Part shown: positions 27,471-35,460 of the stretch, in pieces
Layout of the letters: the number at the start of each line of letters is the position of its first letter
Numbering within the stretch: position 1 is the first letter of the stretch
DNA from: Coleofasciculus sp. FACHB-1120
Lineage (GTDB): Bacteria; Cyanobacteriota; Cyanobacteriia; Cyanobacteriales; FACHB-T130
Assembly: GCF_014698845.1 (NCBI RefSeq)
Contig: NZ_JACJTV010000023.1
Span: forward strand, 26,570-90,569
DNA: 64,000 nt
Direction of reading: 5' to 3'
The notes under the pieces: generated by a model
Seen by the model: the letters and a program-made list of their open reading frames with translations, nothing else
Databases searched by the model: none
Told to the model about the DNA's origin: nothing
Translations under genes and position numbers: made by a program

Positions 27471-28184
27471 CTACTGAATATTTCCCTGGTGTTCGCACTT
27501 AAAACCCCTTTGACGCCAATCTTTGATATCTACATCCTTCAGGGGAATTAATTTTGAGCATTTAGGTTCATATACCTGACTCACCGTCGCCCACAACAAG
27601 CTACGAAATACGTCCAATCCTGTCTTGAAAGAGGATTCTCGATTGCCAGGAATGCCTTGTTCCGGAACAATTTCTGGCTCTACCCAAATGCCATGAACGC
27701 CTATGAGAATCTGTGCCAGCCACTTAGCTCGCGGTAGATGGGTGCCGGAAGTGATTAATTTGACTTTTTTTACTCCCCACTCGCGTAAAATCGGCACACC
27801 ATAGTAGAAGTTGCCAAAGGTGGAGTCTGCACACTTTTCTAACCAAACTTGCTCTATCGGAGCATTTTCCCGTTGAAAAATTAGCAAAATGCAAGGTTCG
27901 GCAGAACCTTGAGAAATTAATATACGGGTTTTCGGGTATTCTTTTGCTAGCTGAGCTACGTATATTTCCCTACCAATACTACCGCCTAAAACAAAATAGG
28001 CATCCACTTTCCCGGACGCTGCCGAGCGCAGAGTTAGCATAATAGTTAATAACCATGTCCCCAAGATGACGCTAAAGATAGCGATTCCCGGTAGCAGAAG
28101 TCGTCGCCATCGTCTGAAACTACCCGGACTAGCTGAGTTGATGCGATCGCGCACAGTAAAACTACCTCTGCGTTTTCCGGGCAT
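27471..28184 (-). CDS. YdcF/ElyC-family (DUF218) membrane protein
   Basis: A 237-residue protein with a basic N-terminus and one membrane helix (LLLPGIAIFSVILGTWLLTI, residues about 28-47), then a periplasmic-facing DUF218 domain. The family core is seen as AYFVLGGSIGREIYVAQLA, ILISQGSAEPC and KVKLITSGTHLPRAKWLAQI. Relatives (SanA, ElyC) are linked to envelope and polysaccharide integrity. The start at 28184 gives MPGKRRGSFTVRDRI. It is read away from the protease gene that follows; the 295 bases between (28185-28479) must hold both promoters. Confidence 0.8.
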   Translation of the reverse strand: MPGKRRGSFTVRDRINSASPGSFRRWRRLLLPGIAIFSVILGTWLLTIMLTLRSAASGKVDAYFVLGGSIGREIYVAQLAKEYPKTRILISQGSAEPCILLIFQRENAPIEQVWLEKCADSTFGNFYYGVPILREWGVKKVKLITSGTHLPRAKWLAQILIGVHGIWVEPEIVPEQGIPGNRESSFKTGLDVFRSLLWATVSQVYEPKCSKLIPLKDVDIKDWRQRGFKCEHQGNIQ

Positions 28185-28479
28185 TTTGAGACTTTGAGTA
28201 GGGTATTGAACCGATGCTTAACACTACTTTAGCTAGCCAACCAATTTTGTTGTTCTTTTACTGTGGTGGCGATTACACTTAGGTATACAAAAATTTTTAG
28301 GAGAGTCTAGTTAAATTTAGACTGTTATCCTTGTTACAGAGACGAATAAGGAGGACACTGGGCGAACTGGCACAAAATTCATGCAGCCTGGTTAATTAAC
28401 CTGAGTATCTTGGAAATAGTTCGTTTCAGGCGTCACGCGGTATCTACACATTAAACCCCACCCGTTCGAGCCATCGTTC

Positions 28480-29787
28480 ATGAATCCATCCCCAAAAAAC
28501 TTTTCCTTGCTCCATGTTGCCTTCTTTGGTGGAGCGATCGCCACGACAGCAGCTTTGTCTTTCTTTGGCTCCTCCGTTCGCGCTGCCCTACAGGAAAGCC
28601 CAAAATCAGTTGTCGATGAGGCATGGCAAATTGTCAACCGCGAGTATGTTGATGGCACCTTTAATCAGGTGGATTGGCAAGCAAAGCGGCAACAGATGTT
28701 GAAGAAAAACTATAATTCCCGCGAAGATGCCTACAAAGCAATTCGGGAAGCACTGGAAACCTTGGGCGATCCCTACACTCGCTTTTTAGACCCCAAACAG
28801 TTTCAAGCACTCACCAGTCAAACCTCCGGCGAACTCTCTGGCGTCGGTTTGCGCTTGGAACTCAACGAAAAGACTCAGGCTCTTACCGTTGTAGAACCCA
28901 TTGAGAATTCCCCAGCCGTGAAAGCGGGACTCCAGACTGGGGACAAGATTTTGAAAATTAATGGCAAAGCCACGAAAGGGATGAGTGTGGAGGCTGCCGC
29001 TAACCTGATCCGGGGTGAGGTGGGAACGAAAGTTACCCTGAATCTCTCACGAGAAGGAAAAGGCGACTTTGATGTGACCTTGACCAGAGCGCAGATTGAA
29101 ATAGCCGCTGTCCGCCAGTCGGTCAAGCAGGAAGGCAAGTTGCGCGTTGGCTATATCCGTCTGAATGAGTTTAGCGCTCACTCCGCAGAGCAGATGCGCC
29201 GCGCCATCCAATCTTTGAATAACGACAAAGTAGATGCTTTTGTGTTGGATTTGCGGGGAAATCCGGGTGGGTTATTGCACGCGAGTGTGGAAATTGCCCG
29301 GATGTGGATGGATAAAGGTGCGATTGTCCGTACCGTAGACCGCAAGGGAGACAATGAGGCATTTACGACAAATGGCACGGCGCTGACTCAGTTACCCTTG
29401 GCGGTGCTGGTAGATGGCAACTCGGCAAGCGCCAGCGAGATTCTCTCAGGTGCGTTGAAGGATAATCGTCGAGCCACCATTATTGGCTCTCAAACCTTTG
29501 GCAAAGCCTTAGTGCAGTCGGTACATTCTCTCTCCGATGGTTCGGGTTTAGCAGTCACGATTGCCCACTACTACACGCCCAACAATACGGATATCAGCCA
29601 CAAGGGGGTTACTCCTGACATCAAGATTGACCTGAACGACGACCAGCGAAAGCGTCTGGGGACGAATCCATCGCTAGTGGGAACCCAGCAAGATCCCCAA
29701 TATGCTCGTGCGATCGCGGCTTTGGAAAACACCCGCTTTGCCCAACCCAATAAACCTCAACGGAGCCGACCGATTAGCGTCCGGTAA
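28480..29787 (+). CDS. Carboxyl-terminal processing protease (S41 family, CtpA/B type)
   Basis: A 435-residue exported serine protease. A signal/anchor helix (LLHVAFFGGAIATTAALSFF) is followed by the N-terminal helical domain, a PDZ domain at about residues 105-190 (SGVGLRLELNEKTQ..., AGLQTGDKILKINGKATKG) and the S41 catalytic domain. The nucleophile serine is in DGNSASASEILSGAL, and the general-base lysine in GSQTFGKALVQ. In cyanobacteria CtpA matures the photosystem II D1 precursor; CtpB and CtpC are paralogues. I cannot tell which one this is. Confidence 0.9.
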   Translation: MNPSPKNFSLLHVAFFGGAIATTAALSFFGSSVRAALQESPKSVVDEAWQIVNREYVDGTFNQVDWQAKRQQMLKKNYNSREDAYKAIREALETLGDPYTRFLDPKQFQALTSQTSGELSGVGLRLELNEKTQALTVVEPIENSPAVKAGLQTGDKILKINGKATKGMSVEAAANLIRGEVGTKVTLNLSREGKGDFDVTLTRAQIEIAAVRQSVKQEGKLRVGYIRLNEFSAHSAEQMRRAIQSLNNDKVDAFVLDLRGNPGGLLHASVEIARMWMDKGAIVRTVDRKGDNEAFTTNGTALTQLPLAVLVDGNSASASEILSGALKDNRRATIIGSQTFGKALVQSVHSLSDGSGLAVTIAHYYTPNNTDISHKGVTPDIKIDLNDDQRKRLGTNPSLVGTQQDPQYARAIAALENTRFAQPNKPQRSRPISVR

Positions 29788-29834
29788 GTGCGGAGGAAGT
29801 AAGGACTGAGGAGTGAGGAGTGGAGGGCTAGACC

Positions 29835-30347
29835 TTACTCCTCACTTTTCTGTAGCTGGCTAACTAAGTGAACGAGTTCTGGCAAAATTAGCTGTTGGAT
29901 GGCAAGTTTAACGGCATTGGTAGAACCGGGGATAGAAAATACCAATTTGGTTTGATAGACACCGGCAACGGCGCGAGATGCGATCGCCCGCGAGCCAATT
30001 TCTTGATAACTGAGAAACCGAAACAATTCGCCAAATCCAGGCAAAATTTTTGAGAGCAAGCTTTCTAGAGCGTCATAGGTGGTATCTCTCGGCGCAATGC
30101 CAGTGCCTCCATTGAAGATCAAAGCATCTAGATCCGGGCGTTGAGCGAGTGCTTGCAACTGCGCCCGAATTTGCTCCGGTTCATCTTTGAGAATGGCGTA
30201 CTCTGAGACTGCGTGACCGGCATCTCGGAGTAACTGTTTAATCAATTGACCGCTTTTGTCGGTTTCGGGCGATCGCGTATCGCTAACGGTGATAACAGCG
30301 CAAGTCACTGTCATCCTCTCTGGGTCTGGGTGAGGCAGATTGGTCAT
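29835..30347 (-). CDS. moaB: Molybdenum cofactor biosynthesis protein MoaB/MogA
   Basis: A 170-residue protein of the MoaB/Mog family, which adenylylates molybdopterin before metal insertion. The motifs VSDTRSPETDKSG, LIFNGGTGIAPRDTTYDAL and the C-terminal SIPGSTNAVKLA are the conserved molybdopterin-binding segments. The start MTNLPHPDPERMTVTCAVIT is at 30347. It is convergent with the protease gene, separated by a CTCCTCACT-type spacer repeat. Confidence 0.9.
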   Translation of the reverse strand: MTNLPHPDPERMTVTCAVITVSDTRSPETDKSGQLIKQLLRDAGHAVSEYAILKDEPEQIRAQLQALAQRPDLDALIFNGGTGIAPRDTTYDALESLLSKILPGFGELFRFLSYQEIGSRAIASRAVAGVYQTKLVFSIPGSTNAVKLAIQQLILPELVHLVSQLQKSEE

Positions 30348-30538
30348 GGGTAAGCTATTCCCTTAACGGTTTTAAGTTTTTAAAAACGGGCTTTTCTGGG
30401 ATATCTTACTGCCACACGGATATCCGGCTTAACCCATTCCTCCGAATCTTGACTCCTGACTTTACTTAAGACTCGGTAGGGGCGCTGGCATTCAACACTA
30501 TTCGGTTAAGGCAATATTTAGTGGAAATTGCCCGTCTA

Positions 30539-30612
30539 TAGAGACGCATTAGCGAAATGGTGCATTCGCGCGGCGGCACGTTAGTGCAGTGCAGCACCAT
30601 TTCGCGTCTCTA
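30539..30612. repeat. Palindromic repeat with a 6-base interruption in one arm
   Basis: The right arm GCACCATTTCGCGTCTCTA (30594-30612) matches the left arm 30539-30563 if ATTAGC is removed from the latter. The centre (30564-30593) is GC-rich. This is a dispersed 'tagagacgcgaaat' palindrome of cyanobacteria carrying a small insertion. The 349-base gap (30348-30696) shows nothing else. Confidence 0.6.
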
Positions 30613-30696
30613 CTGGAGGTTATTCGTCGGCAATATTAGCGTATCCGAAGCGGATTGCATGGGCATTGCCTGTGCCCGTAGCACTTAGCGCTTTAT

Positions 30697-31032
30697 TTAG
30701 GACTGGCTAAGTTCCAAACCATGATCTTTTGCATACCGTTGCATGAAGCGCATGAAGCGATCCCATTCTTCAGGAGACTTCATCAGGTAAGTCGCTTGGA
30801 GGTCTTTTGCTTGACCGTTGACAAATACGCCCTTGACTTCTCTGGTCAACAGTTCTCCTTCCTCGTCAACCATGTACATCCCAGTGATTTCTCCTGAGGT
30901 TTCGGTATTAAAGGCATTGGGGCTTTCAAAATAAAACGTAGCGGTGCCATGAGCGCCACTCTTAGAGCGGGTTAGCTTTACATCCGGGATGACTTCTTCG
31001 TTGATACCTCTGGAAAATTGAATTTGAGCCAT
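30697..31032 (-). CDS. psb28: Photosystem II assembly factor Psb28
   Basis: A 111-residue soluble protein that binds the cytoplasmic face of PSII assembly intermediates (RC47) and protects them during biogenesis and repair. The sequence shows the family hallmarks MAQIQFSRGINEEVIPDVKLTR near the N-terminus, TATFYFESP, GMYMVDEEGE and the C-terminal RFMQRYAKDHGLE. Length is typical. The start ATG at 31032 has GGTGG upstream. It is a single-gene unit. The neighbours have no photosynthetic link. Confidence 0.97.
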   Translation of the reverse strand: MAQIQFSRGINEEVIPDVKLTRSKSGAHGTATFYFESPNAFNTETSGEITGMYMVDEEGELLTREVKGVFVNGQAKDLQATYLMKSPEEWDRFMRFMQRYAKDHGLELSQS

Positions 31033-31533
31033 AATTCTGCCACCAAGTTTTTATGATAGATAACTTAACATTTTCTCATTATTTAGAGCGGACTGCTTCA
31101 GCTTTTACGGGTGCTTTTGGGCACTTTAGTACCTCTGATACGACCAAGAGCGTGAGTTAGGCGATCGCGTTCAAGTTGCTATTAGACATTTTTTTCTAAA
31201 AATTGGCAAAAATAAGCTTTTTCAAGGCATTTAGTAATAATTAATCTTTCAAACTCGACAATGCTACTCTAAGTGATGCTAGAAGGGAAAATTCGCTCAG
31301 AATCACCGATGCGATCGCTTTTTTGGGGTGAGATGAATTCTAAATTTTTTTCTCAGACTCAACTGCTTAATTCGCATCATCGCCTTCAATGATGCGCCGT
31401 TCGCTAGCTGTAGAGGTTAGTAGGGGTAGTAGTGCTTCCATCGCTGGAGTCGTTTGTGCAAGCACCCGTGATGAGTTAGGGATGCTGCCCTAACTCAATC
31501 ACTCAAAATTTCCCAACGATCAAAAAACAGTCA
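31033..31533. other. 501-base intergenic region upstream of psb28
   Basis: Between the psb28 start and the antiporter stop I find no ORF that looks real. Several HIP1 sites and AT-rich stretches are present. It holds the psb28 promoter and the 3' end of the antiporter gene. Confidence 0.4.
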
Positions 31534-32631
31534 TCAGGCAGGATGAAAGTAAAAAGCTGCTCCCAAGACGATGTAGGTTGCTAAGAGCAGTACACCTTCT
31601 AACCAGTTAGAGCGTCCGTCTAGGCTGATAAGATTGGCAACAGTGACAGCGATCGCTACCGCAATCACTTCAAAAGGATTGAAGTTGAGATCCATTGGTT
31701 GACCAATTACAACTCCTACCAGAACTAAAATTGGAGCTACCAGCAGGGCAACTAATAAACTAGATCCCATCGCCACAGAAACAGATAAATCCATATTGTT
31801 TTTGAGAGCGACGTTGACCGCAGTTACATATTCGGCTGCACCGCCAACGAGAGGTAACAGAACAACACCTGTAAATAAGGGAGTCAAACCCAAACCCTTT
31901 GTTGCTTCCTCCACCACTCCCACAAAAATCTCTGACTCAAAGGCAACTGCAACCGTAGAGATTACTAACACACCAATCCAGAGCCAAAGATTCGGTTTGT
32001 GGGCAGTTGATTCAGCTTCAGAACCTACTGAATTTGGTGAGTCTAAATCGACTAATCCCACCTCGTAAAGATAGCTATGGGTTTTTAAAGAAAACAGTAG
32101 CGTCAGAGCATAAACTACGATTAACACAGTGGCAACTGTGAGGGAGAGATTGCGAATAGCATCGAGTGGAACACCATTTGAGGTATTGATGACTGTCGTG
32201 GGCAAAATAAGGGCGATCGCAGCTAGCGTCATAGAGGAACCATTCACCCGCGCCACAATCGGTTTGAATTCCTGTTCTTTATAGCGCACTCCTCCTAATA
32301 GCATGGAAAGTCCCATGACTAGGAGTAAGTTACTGATAATTGTTCCAGTGATACTTGCTTTTACAATGTCAACCAAGCCAGCATTGAGAGCAGCTAGGGC
32401 AATAATTAGCTCGGTCGCATTTCCAAAGACTGCATTTAATAATGCACCAATCGAAGGCCCTGTAACGATGGCGACTTCTTCAGTCGCAGTGCTTAACCAA
32501 ATTGCTAGGGGAACGATAGCGATCGCTGATGTGATAAAAACTGCAAGCGAACCCCACTCTAAATATTCAGCGGCAATTGAAATCGGTACAAAAATTAGCA
32601 GGACGTAAGAAATAATTTTCTTGATTGACAT
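31534..32631 (-). CDS. Ca2+/H+ antiporter (CAX family)
   Basis: A 365-residue integral membrane exchanger with about 11 helices that exports Ca2+ in exchange for protons. The two cation-binding c-repeats are visible: FGNATELIIALAAL in the first half and GGAAEYVTAVNVALKNNMDLS in the second. An acidic loop (GLVDLDSPNSVGSEAEST) separates the halves. The frame is open to 32694. I chose the ATG at 32631 (MSIKKIISYVLLIF) because it directly precedes the first helix. Confidence 0.9.
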   Translation of the reverse strand: MSIKKIISYVLLIFVPISIAAEYLEWGSLAVFITSAIAIVPLAIWLSTATEEVAIVTGPSIGALLNAVFGNATELIIALAALNAGLVDIVKASITGTIISNLLLVMGLSMLLGGVRYKEQEFKPIVARVNGSSMTLAAIALILPTTVINTSNGVPLDAIRNLSLTVATVLIVVYALTLLFSLKTHSYLYEVGLVDLDSPNSVGSEAESTAHKPNLWLWIGVLVISTVAVAFESEIFVGVVEEATKGLGLTPLFTGVVLLPLVGGAAEYVTAVNVALKNNMDLSVSVAMGSSLLVALLVAPILVLVGVVIGQPMDLNFNPFEVIAVAIAVTVANLISLDGRSNWLEGVLLLATYIVLGAAFYFHPA

Positions 32632-32853
32632 AGCAAATTGTGGCTGAAATTGCAGAGCATGATGAATTTCTCCCACCCGATGAGACGTAAACAAGCAGCA
32701 ATGAGTTCTCCCCTGGATAGTTGAGACGAGTCATGCTTTCACTGCTTGATGTCATCGAGAATTGGGCACCTCTCACCTCTGTAAGAATATCTGGAAACTT
32801 GTCAATTGCACCCTGCCGTTTCTCGTATGCTGATGGAGAAGCAGGAGGACTCG

Positions 32854-33756
32854 ATGCCAGACGACAAACGAGAGGAAGGAAGAACCGCGCTGCCCCCCAA
32901 TCGAGTGGGAGTGGCTCTGATAGCTGTCTCCGCGACGGGCTTTGCAACGCTGGCGATCTTCGCTAAGCTTGCCTATGCGGAAGGGTTAGATTTGCCTAGT
33001 ACCCTGGCTTGGCGGTTTACAGGCGCGGCGATGGTACTCTGGGCTTGGCTAGTGTGGCGAGACGAGTGGCGCTTAAAACCGCAAGATGCGATCGCGTCCA
33101 CCCTTTTGGGAGGTGTGGGGTATGCGATTCAAGCAACTCTGTTTTTTGGCGCTCTCGCTCATACCAGCGCTGGCGTTGCAGCTTTGTTGCTTTACACCTA
33201 TCCCGCCTTTGTCACTGTCTTGACGTGGGTAATCGAAGGCGATCGCCCTGGCTTCTACCGGAAGATTGCCCTCGGTTTAGCCCTCACAGGCTGTTTGCTG
33301 ACTGCTGATTTAGGTGGAACCACCGTGCAGCCTTTAGGGTTGCTGCTGGGGATCGCATCGGGAGCCTGGTACGCACTTTACTTGACCTTTGGGGCGAGAT
33401 TAGTGCGATCGCTCTCTCCGGTGACAACCAGCGCCTATCTGTCCTTGGGAGCCGCCCTATCTTTTATGGGAGCCGCTTGCTTGGGGCGGGGGCTAATTTT
33501 CCCCCAAACGACCGTCGCCCTAGGGACAGTAGCCGGATTGGCAGCGATCGCCACGGTGCTGCCCATCATTACCCTGTTCGCGGGGATTCAGCGGTTGGGA
33601 ACCTCCAGAGCTGCCATTCTCTCCACCATTGAACCCGTGGTGACGGTGCTGCTGGGAATCGTTTTCCTGGGAGAGCAACTCGTAGGCAGACAAATATTGG
33701 GAGGGTTACTGGTAGTCAGTTCGGTAGTGTTAATTCAGGCGTTCCCTCAAGATTAG
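32854..33756 (+). CDS. DMT-superfamily (EamA) transporter
   Basis: A 300-residue exporter with ten predicted helices in two EamA repeats (GVALIAVSATGFATLAIFAKL... and GLLLGIASGAWYALYLTFGA...). Members export amino acids, nucleobases or other small metabolites; the substrate cannot be inferred. The ATG at 32854 is chosen over the upstream frame because AGGAGG sits 6 bases before it. The C-terminal repeat ends with the typical IEPVVTVLLGIVFLGEQL. It is read divergently from the antiporter. Confidence 0.88.
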   Translation: MPDDKREEGRTALPPNRVGVALIAVSATGFATLAIFAKLAYAEGLDLPSTLAWRFTGAAMVLWAWLVWRDEWRLKPQDAIASTLLGGVGYAIQATLFFGALAHTSAGVAALLLYTYPAFVTVLTWVIEGDRPGFYRKIALGLALTGCLLTADLGGTTVQPLGLLLGIASGAWYALYLTFGARLVRSLSPVTTSAYLSLGAALSFMGAACLGRGLIFPQTTVALGTVAGLAAIATVLPIITLFAGIQRLGTSRAAILSTIEPVVTVLLGIVFLGEQLVGRQILGGLLVVSSVVLIQAFPQD

Positions 33757-33952
33757 GCGCTTGATTTACCCTCGCAGGGGTCTTGACGCAATTTGATCCC
33801 TTTGCTAAGTTCATGAATGAATGAACTTATTGCATAAAACTTAAACAAAAGAGTGATAAGTTCCATAGCGACCTAGAAAAAAGTGGCTTTTGCCAAAATT
33901 CTCAGGTACGCAGTCAATTTTCAGAATTAGACCCAATTAGACGCTTCCCCCT

Positions 33953-34018
33953 ATGTTCAGCAGCCGGTTCAGCAGCAGTTTTTACTTTTATTGGTTTAGG
34001 ACGGTTCACCGGCAGTGA
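33953..34018 (+). CDS. Aromatic-rich leader peptide 1 of the DAHP synthase attenuator
   Basis: A 21-residue ORF whose first 15 residues are MFSSRFSSSFYFYWF. Eight of 21 residues are aromatic (5 Phe, 2 Tyr, 1 Trp), with a run of six aromatic codons at 33980-33997. It ends at a TGA at 34016-34018. No good ribosome binding site precedes it, which is common in cyanobacteria but lowers confidence. Its last codons form the 5' arm of an antiterminator, and a terminator follows at 34051-34076. It matches the layout of amino-acid-sensing attenuators (compare trp and pheA leaders). Confidence 0.72.
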   Translation: MFSSRFSSSFYFYWFRTVHRQ

Positions 34019-34053
34019 ATCCAGTGCCCGCATTGGAACCGCCCGGTGAACCG
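34002..34053 (+). promoter_or_regulatory. Antiterminator stem of attenuator module 1
   Basis: CGGTTCACCGG (34002-34012) pairs perfectly with CCGGTGAACCG (34043-34053). The 5' arm lies in the last codons of leader 1, just after the aromatic run. The 3' arm takes the first three bases (CCG) of the terminator stem at 34051. A ribosome stalled on the aromatic codons would leave the 5' arm free. A ribosome at the stop codon would cover it. Confidence 0.65.
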
Positions 34054-34076
34054 CAGAGTAAAATCTGCGGTTTTTT
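34051..34076 (+). terminator. Rho-independent terminator of attenuator module 1
   Basis: CCGCAGA (34051-34057), loop GTAAAA, TCTGCGG (34064-34070), then TTTTTT. A compact classical terminator, placed before leader 2 and 197 bases before the DAHP synthase ATG. Confidence 0.82.
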
Positions 34077-34096
34077 GTTTTAAGGAGCAACTTTTC

Positions 34097-34162
34097 ATGG
34101 TGATGACCTATTTCAGTAGCTGGTTTTATGGCTTTTATTTTTGGCCCACAAGTTCCGGGTAA
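34097..34162 (+). CDS. Aromatic-rich leader peptide 2 of the DAHP synthase attenuator
   Basis: A 21-residue ORF with a strong ribosome binding site AAGGAG (34082-34087) nine bases before the ATG. Residues 4-16 are TYFSSWFYGFYFW. In total nine of 21 residues are aromatic (4 Phe, 3 Tyr, 2 Trp). The stop is TAA at 34160-34162. Its end (34151-34159) is the 5' arm of an antiterminator. It sits between two terminators, so it forms a second, independent attenuation module in series with leader 1. Such a peptide has no likely function of its own; its translation is the sensor. Confidence 0.85.
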   Translation: MVMTYFSSWFYGFYFWPTSSG

Positions 34163-34200
34163 ATAGCGTCATGCCAATGAATCGTCTATAGCCCGGAACT
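34151..34200 (+). promoter_or_regulatory. Antiterminator stem of attenuator module 2
   Basis: AGTTCCGGG (34151-34159), overlapping the last codons of leader 2, is complementary over nine bases to CCCGGAACT (34192-34200). The latter is almost the whole 5' arm of the terminator at 34190-34217, so the two structures exclude each other. Confidence 0.75.
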
Positions 34201-34222
34201 AGAAAAGGTTCCGGGCTTTTTT
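34190..34222 (+). terminator. Rho-independent terminator of attenuator module 2
   Basis: AGCCCGGAAC (34190-34199), loop TAGAAAAG, GTTCCGGGCT (34208-34217), with a run of six T. It lies 50 bases before the DAHP synthase start and would stop transcription before the gene. Confidence 0.88.
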
Positions 34223-34272
34223 GTTAACTATCTCGCCCTACCCAATCTTTTAACTTCAAGGAGACTCGAACC

Positions 34273-35172
34273 ATGATTAACGCCAAACTTGCCTCGCAAT
34301 CCCACGCCAATCACCAAACTACTGTCAAACTTTCCGAACAAGTTTCCTTCGGTGGAACGGAACTTGCAATCGTTGGGGGGCCTTGTACAGTGGAAAGCTT
34401 GGAACAGATGGAAACGGTCGCTAGCCAACTCGGCGCTGCACCCGTTCAGGCGCTGCGTGGCGGTGTCTACAAACCCCGTACCTCTCCCTATGCGTTCCAG
34501 GGAATGGGAGTGGAAGGACTCCAGATTTTGGCAGATGTGCGATCGCGTTATGGCGTACCCGTCGTCACAGAAGTGATGTCAATTGGGCAAATAGAAGCGG
34601 TTGCGACTCACGCGGATATGCTGCAAATTGGGAGCCGCAATATGCAAAACTTCGATTTACTGAAAGCTTTGGGACAAGCTGGCAAGCCAATATTGCTCAA
34701 ACGTGGTCTAGCTTCTACGATTGAAGAATTTGTCATGGCGGCTGAATATATTTTAAGCCACGGCAATCCTGATGTGGTGCTGTGCGAACGGGGTATCCGC
34801 AGCTTCGATAACTATACGCGCAATGTGCTAGATTTAGGCGCGGTAGCGGCTTTGAAGCAGATAACCCACTTGCCAGTCATTGTCGATCCGTCTCATGCCG
34901 TCGGTAAGCGGGAATTGGTGGCACCTTTGGCAAAGGCTGCGATCGCCTGTGGTGCAGATGGCTTGATTATTGAATGTCACCCAGAACCCGAAAAATCCGT
35001 TTCCGATGCTCGTCAGGCGCTTTCTTTAGAAGATATGGTGGATCTCGTTCATAGTTTAAGACCTGTAGCCGCAGCGGTTGGGCGACGTATATCCGAAGTA
35101 GGGGCGGGTTTCAGTTTAAAACCCGCCCCTATTCATTTCTCTGCCAAGAAACCATGTGGACTTACAGCTTAA
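34273..35172 (+). CDS. aroF: 3-deoxy-7-phosphoheptulonate (DAHP) synthase, type I-beta
   Basis: The enzyme condenses phosphoenolpyruvate and erythrose-4-phosphate, the first step of the shikimate pathway. This 299-residue form is of the I-beta (KDO8P-synthase-like) class. Key motifs are VGGPCTVESLEQ, RGGVYKPRTSPYAFQG, LQIGSRNMQNFDLL, LLKRGL, CERGIRSF, DPSHAVGKRELV and ECHPEPEKSVSD. These cover the PEP/E4P-binding loops and the metal ligands (Cys, His, Glu, Asp). No ACT or chorismate mutase domain is attached, so feedback control is not evident in the protein. The upstream tandem attenuator would supply control instead. The last 27 residues or so (after VGRR) are encoded by a palindromic repeat and look non-native. 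Confidence 0.94.
   Translation: MINAKLASQSHANHQTTVKLSEQVSFGGTELAIVGGPCTVESLEQMETVASQLGAAPVQALRGGVYKPRTSPYAFQGMGVEGLQILADVRSRYGVPVVTEVMSIGQIEAVATHADMLQIGSRNMQNFDLLKALGQAGKPILLKRGLASTIEEFVMAAEYILSHGNPDVVLCERGIRSFDNYTRNVLDLGAVAALKQITHLPVIVDPSHAVGKRELVAPLAKAAIACGADGLIIECHPEPEKSVSDARQALSLEDMVDLVHSLRPVAAAVGRRISEVGAGFSLKPAPIHFSAKKPCGLTA
35099..35131 (+). repeat. Palindromic repeat translated as the DAHP synthase C-terminus
   Basis: TAGGGGCGGGTTT (35099-35111) pairs perfectly with AAACCCGCCCCTA (35119-35131). This is a common intergenic palindrome in filamentous cyanobacteria, here inside the reading frame. It may still act as an mRNA hairpin. Confidence 0.72.
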
Positions 35173-35195
35173 TCTTATTGATTGATTCTGCCGCG

Positions 35196-35296
35196 ATAGC
35201 AATCCTCTTTAAGTTGTACGCGAGTATTCGTCCGCCTTGTAGAGATATGGATTATGGCGTCTCTACAAGAGTTCGCGAATCATTTAGGATTGCTAT
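35196..35296. repeat. Nested palindrome (MITE-like)
   Basis: Outer arms ATAGCAATCCT (35196-35206) and AGGATTGCTAT (35286-35296) enclose inner arms TTGTAGAG (35237-35244) and CTCTACAA (35261-35268). The segment GTTCGCGAATCATTTA (35271-35286) is found again at 13611-13626. The rest of the 288-base gap has no gene. Confidence 0.65.
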
Positions 35297-35460
35297 ATTT
35301 GCGTTCCTTCCTAGCTCCCTTTTTAAGGGGGTTGGGGGGATATACCGCAATTTATTCTTGTGGAAATATCCAAGTCCATCGCACATTTTTGAGTGTCTTT
35401 AATTGACGTAGAGGCGCGATAATCCTTGCTTCTACAAGGCAGGAGAAATATTAAGCAGAA

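Noticed and set aside
35154..35402. 82-residue plus-strand ORF after the DAHP synthase
   Set aside because: It is translated through a nested palindromic repeat and has no family resemblance.
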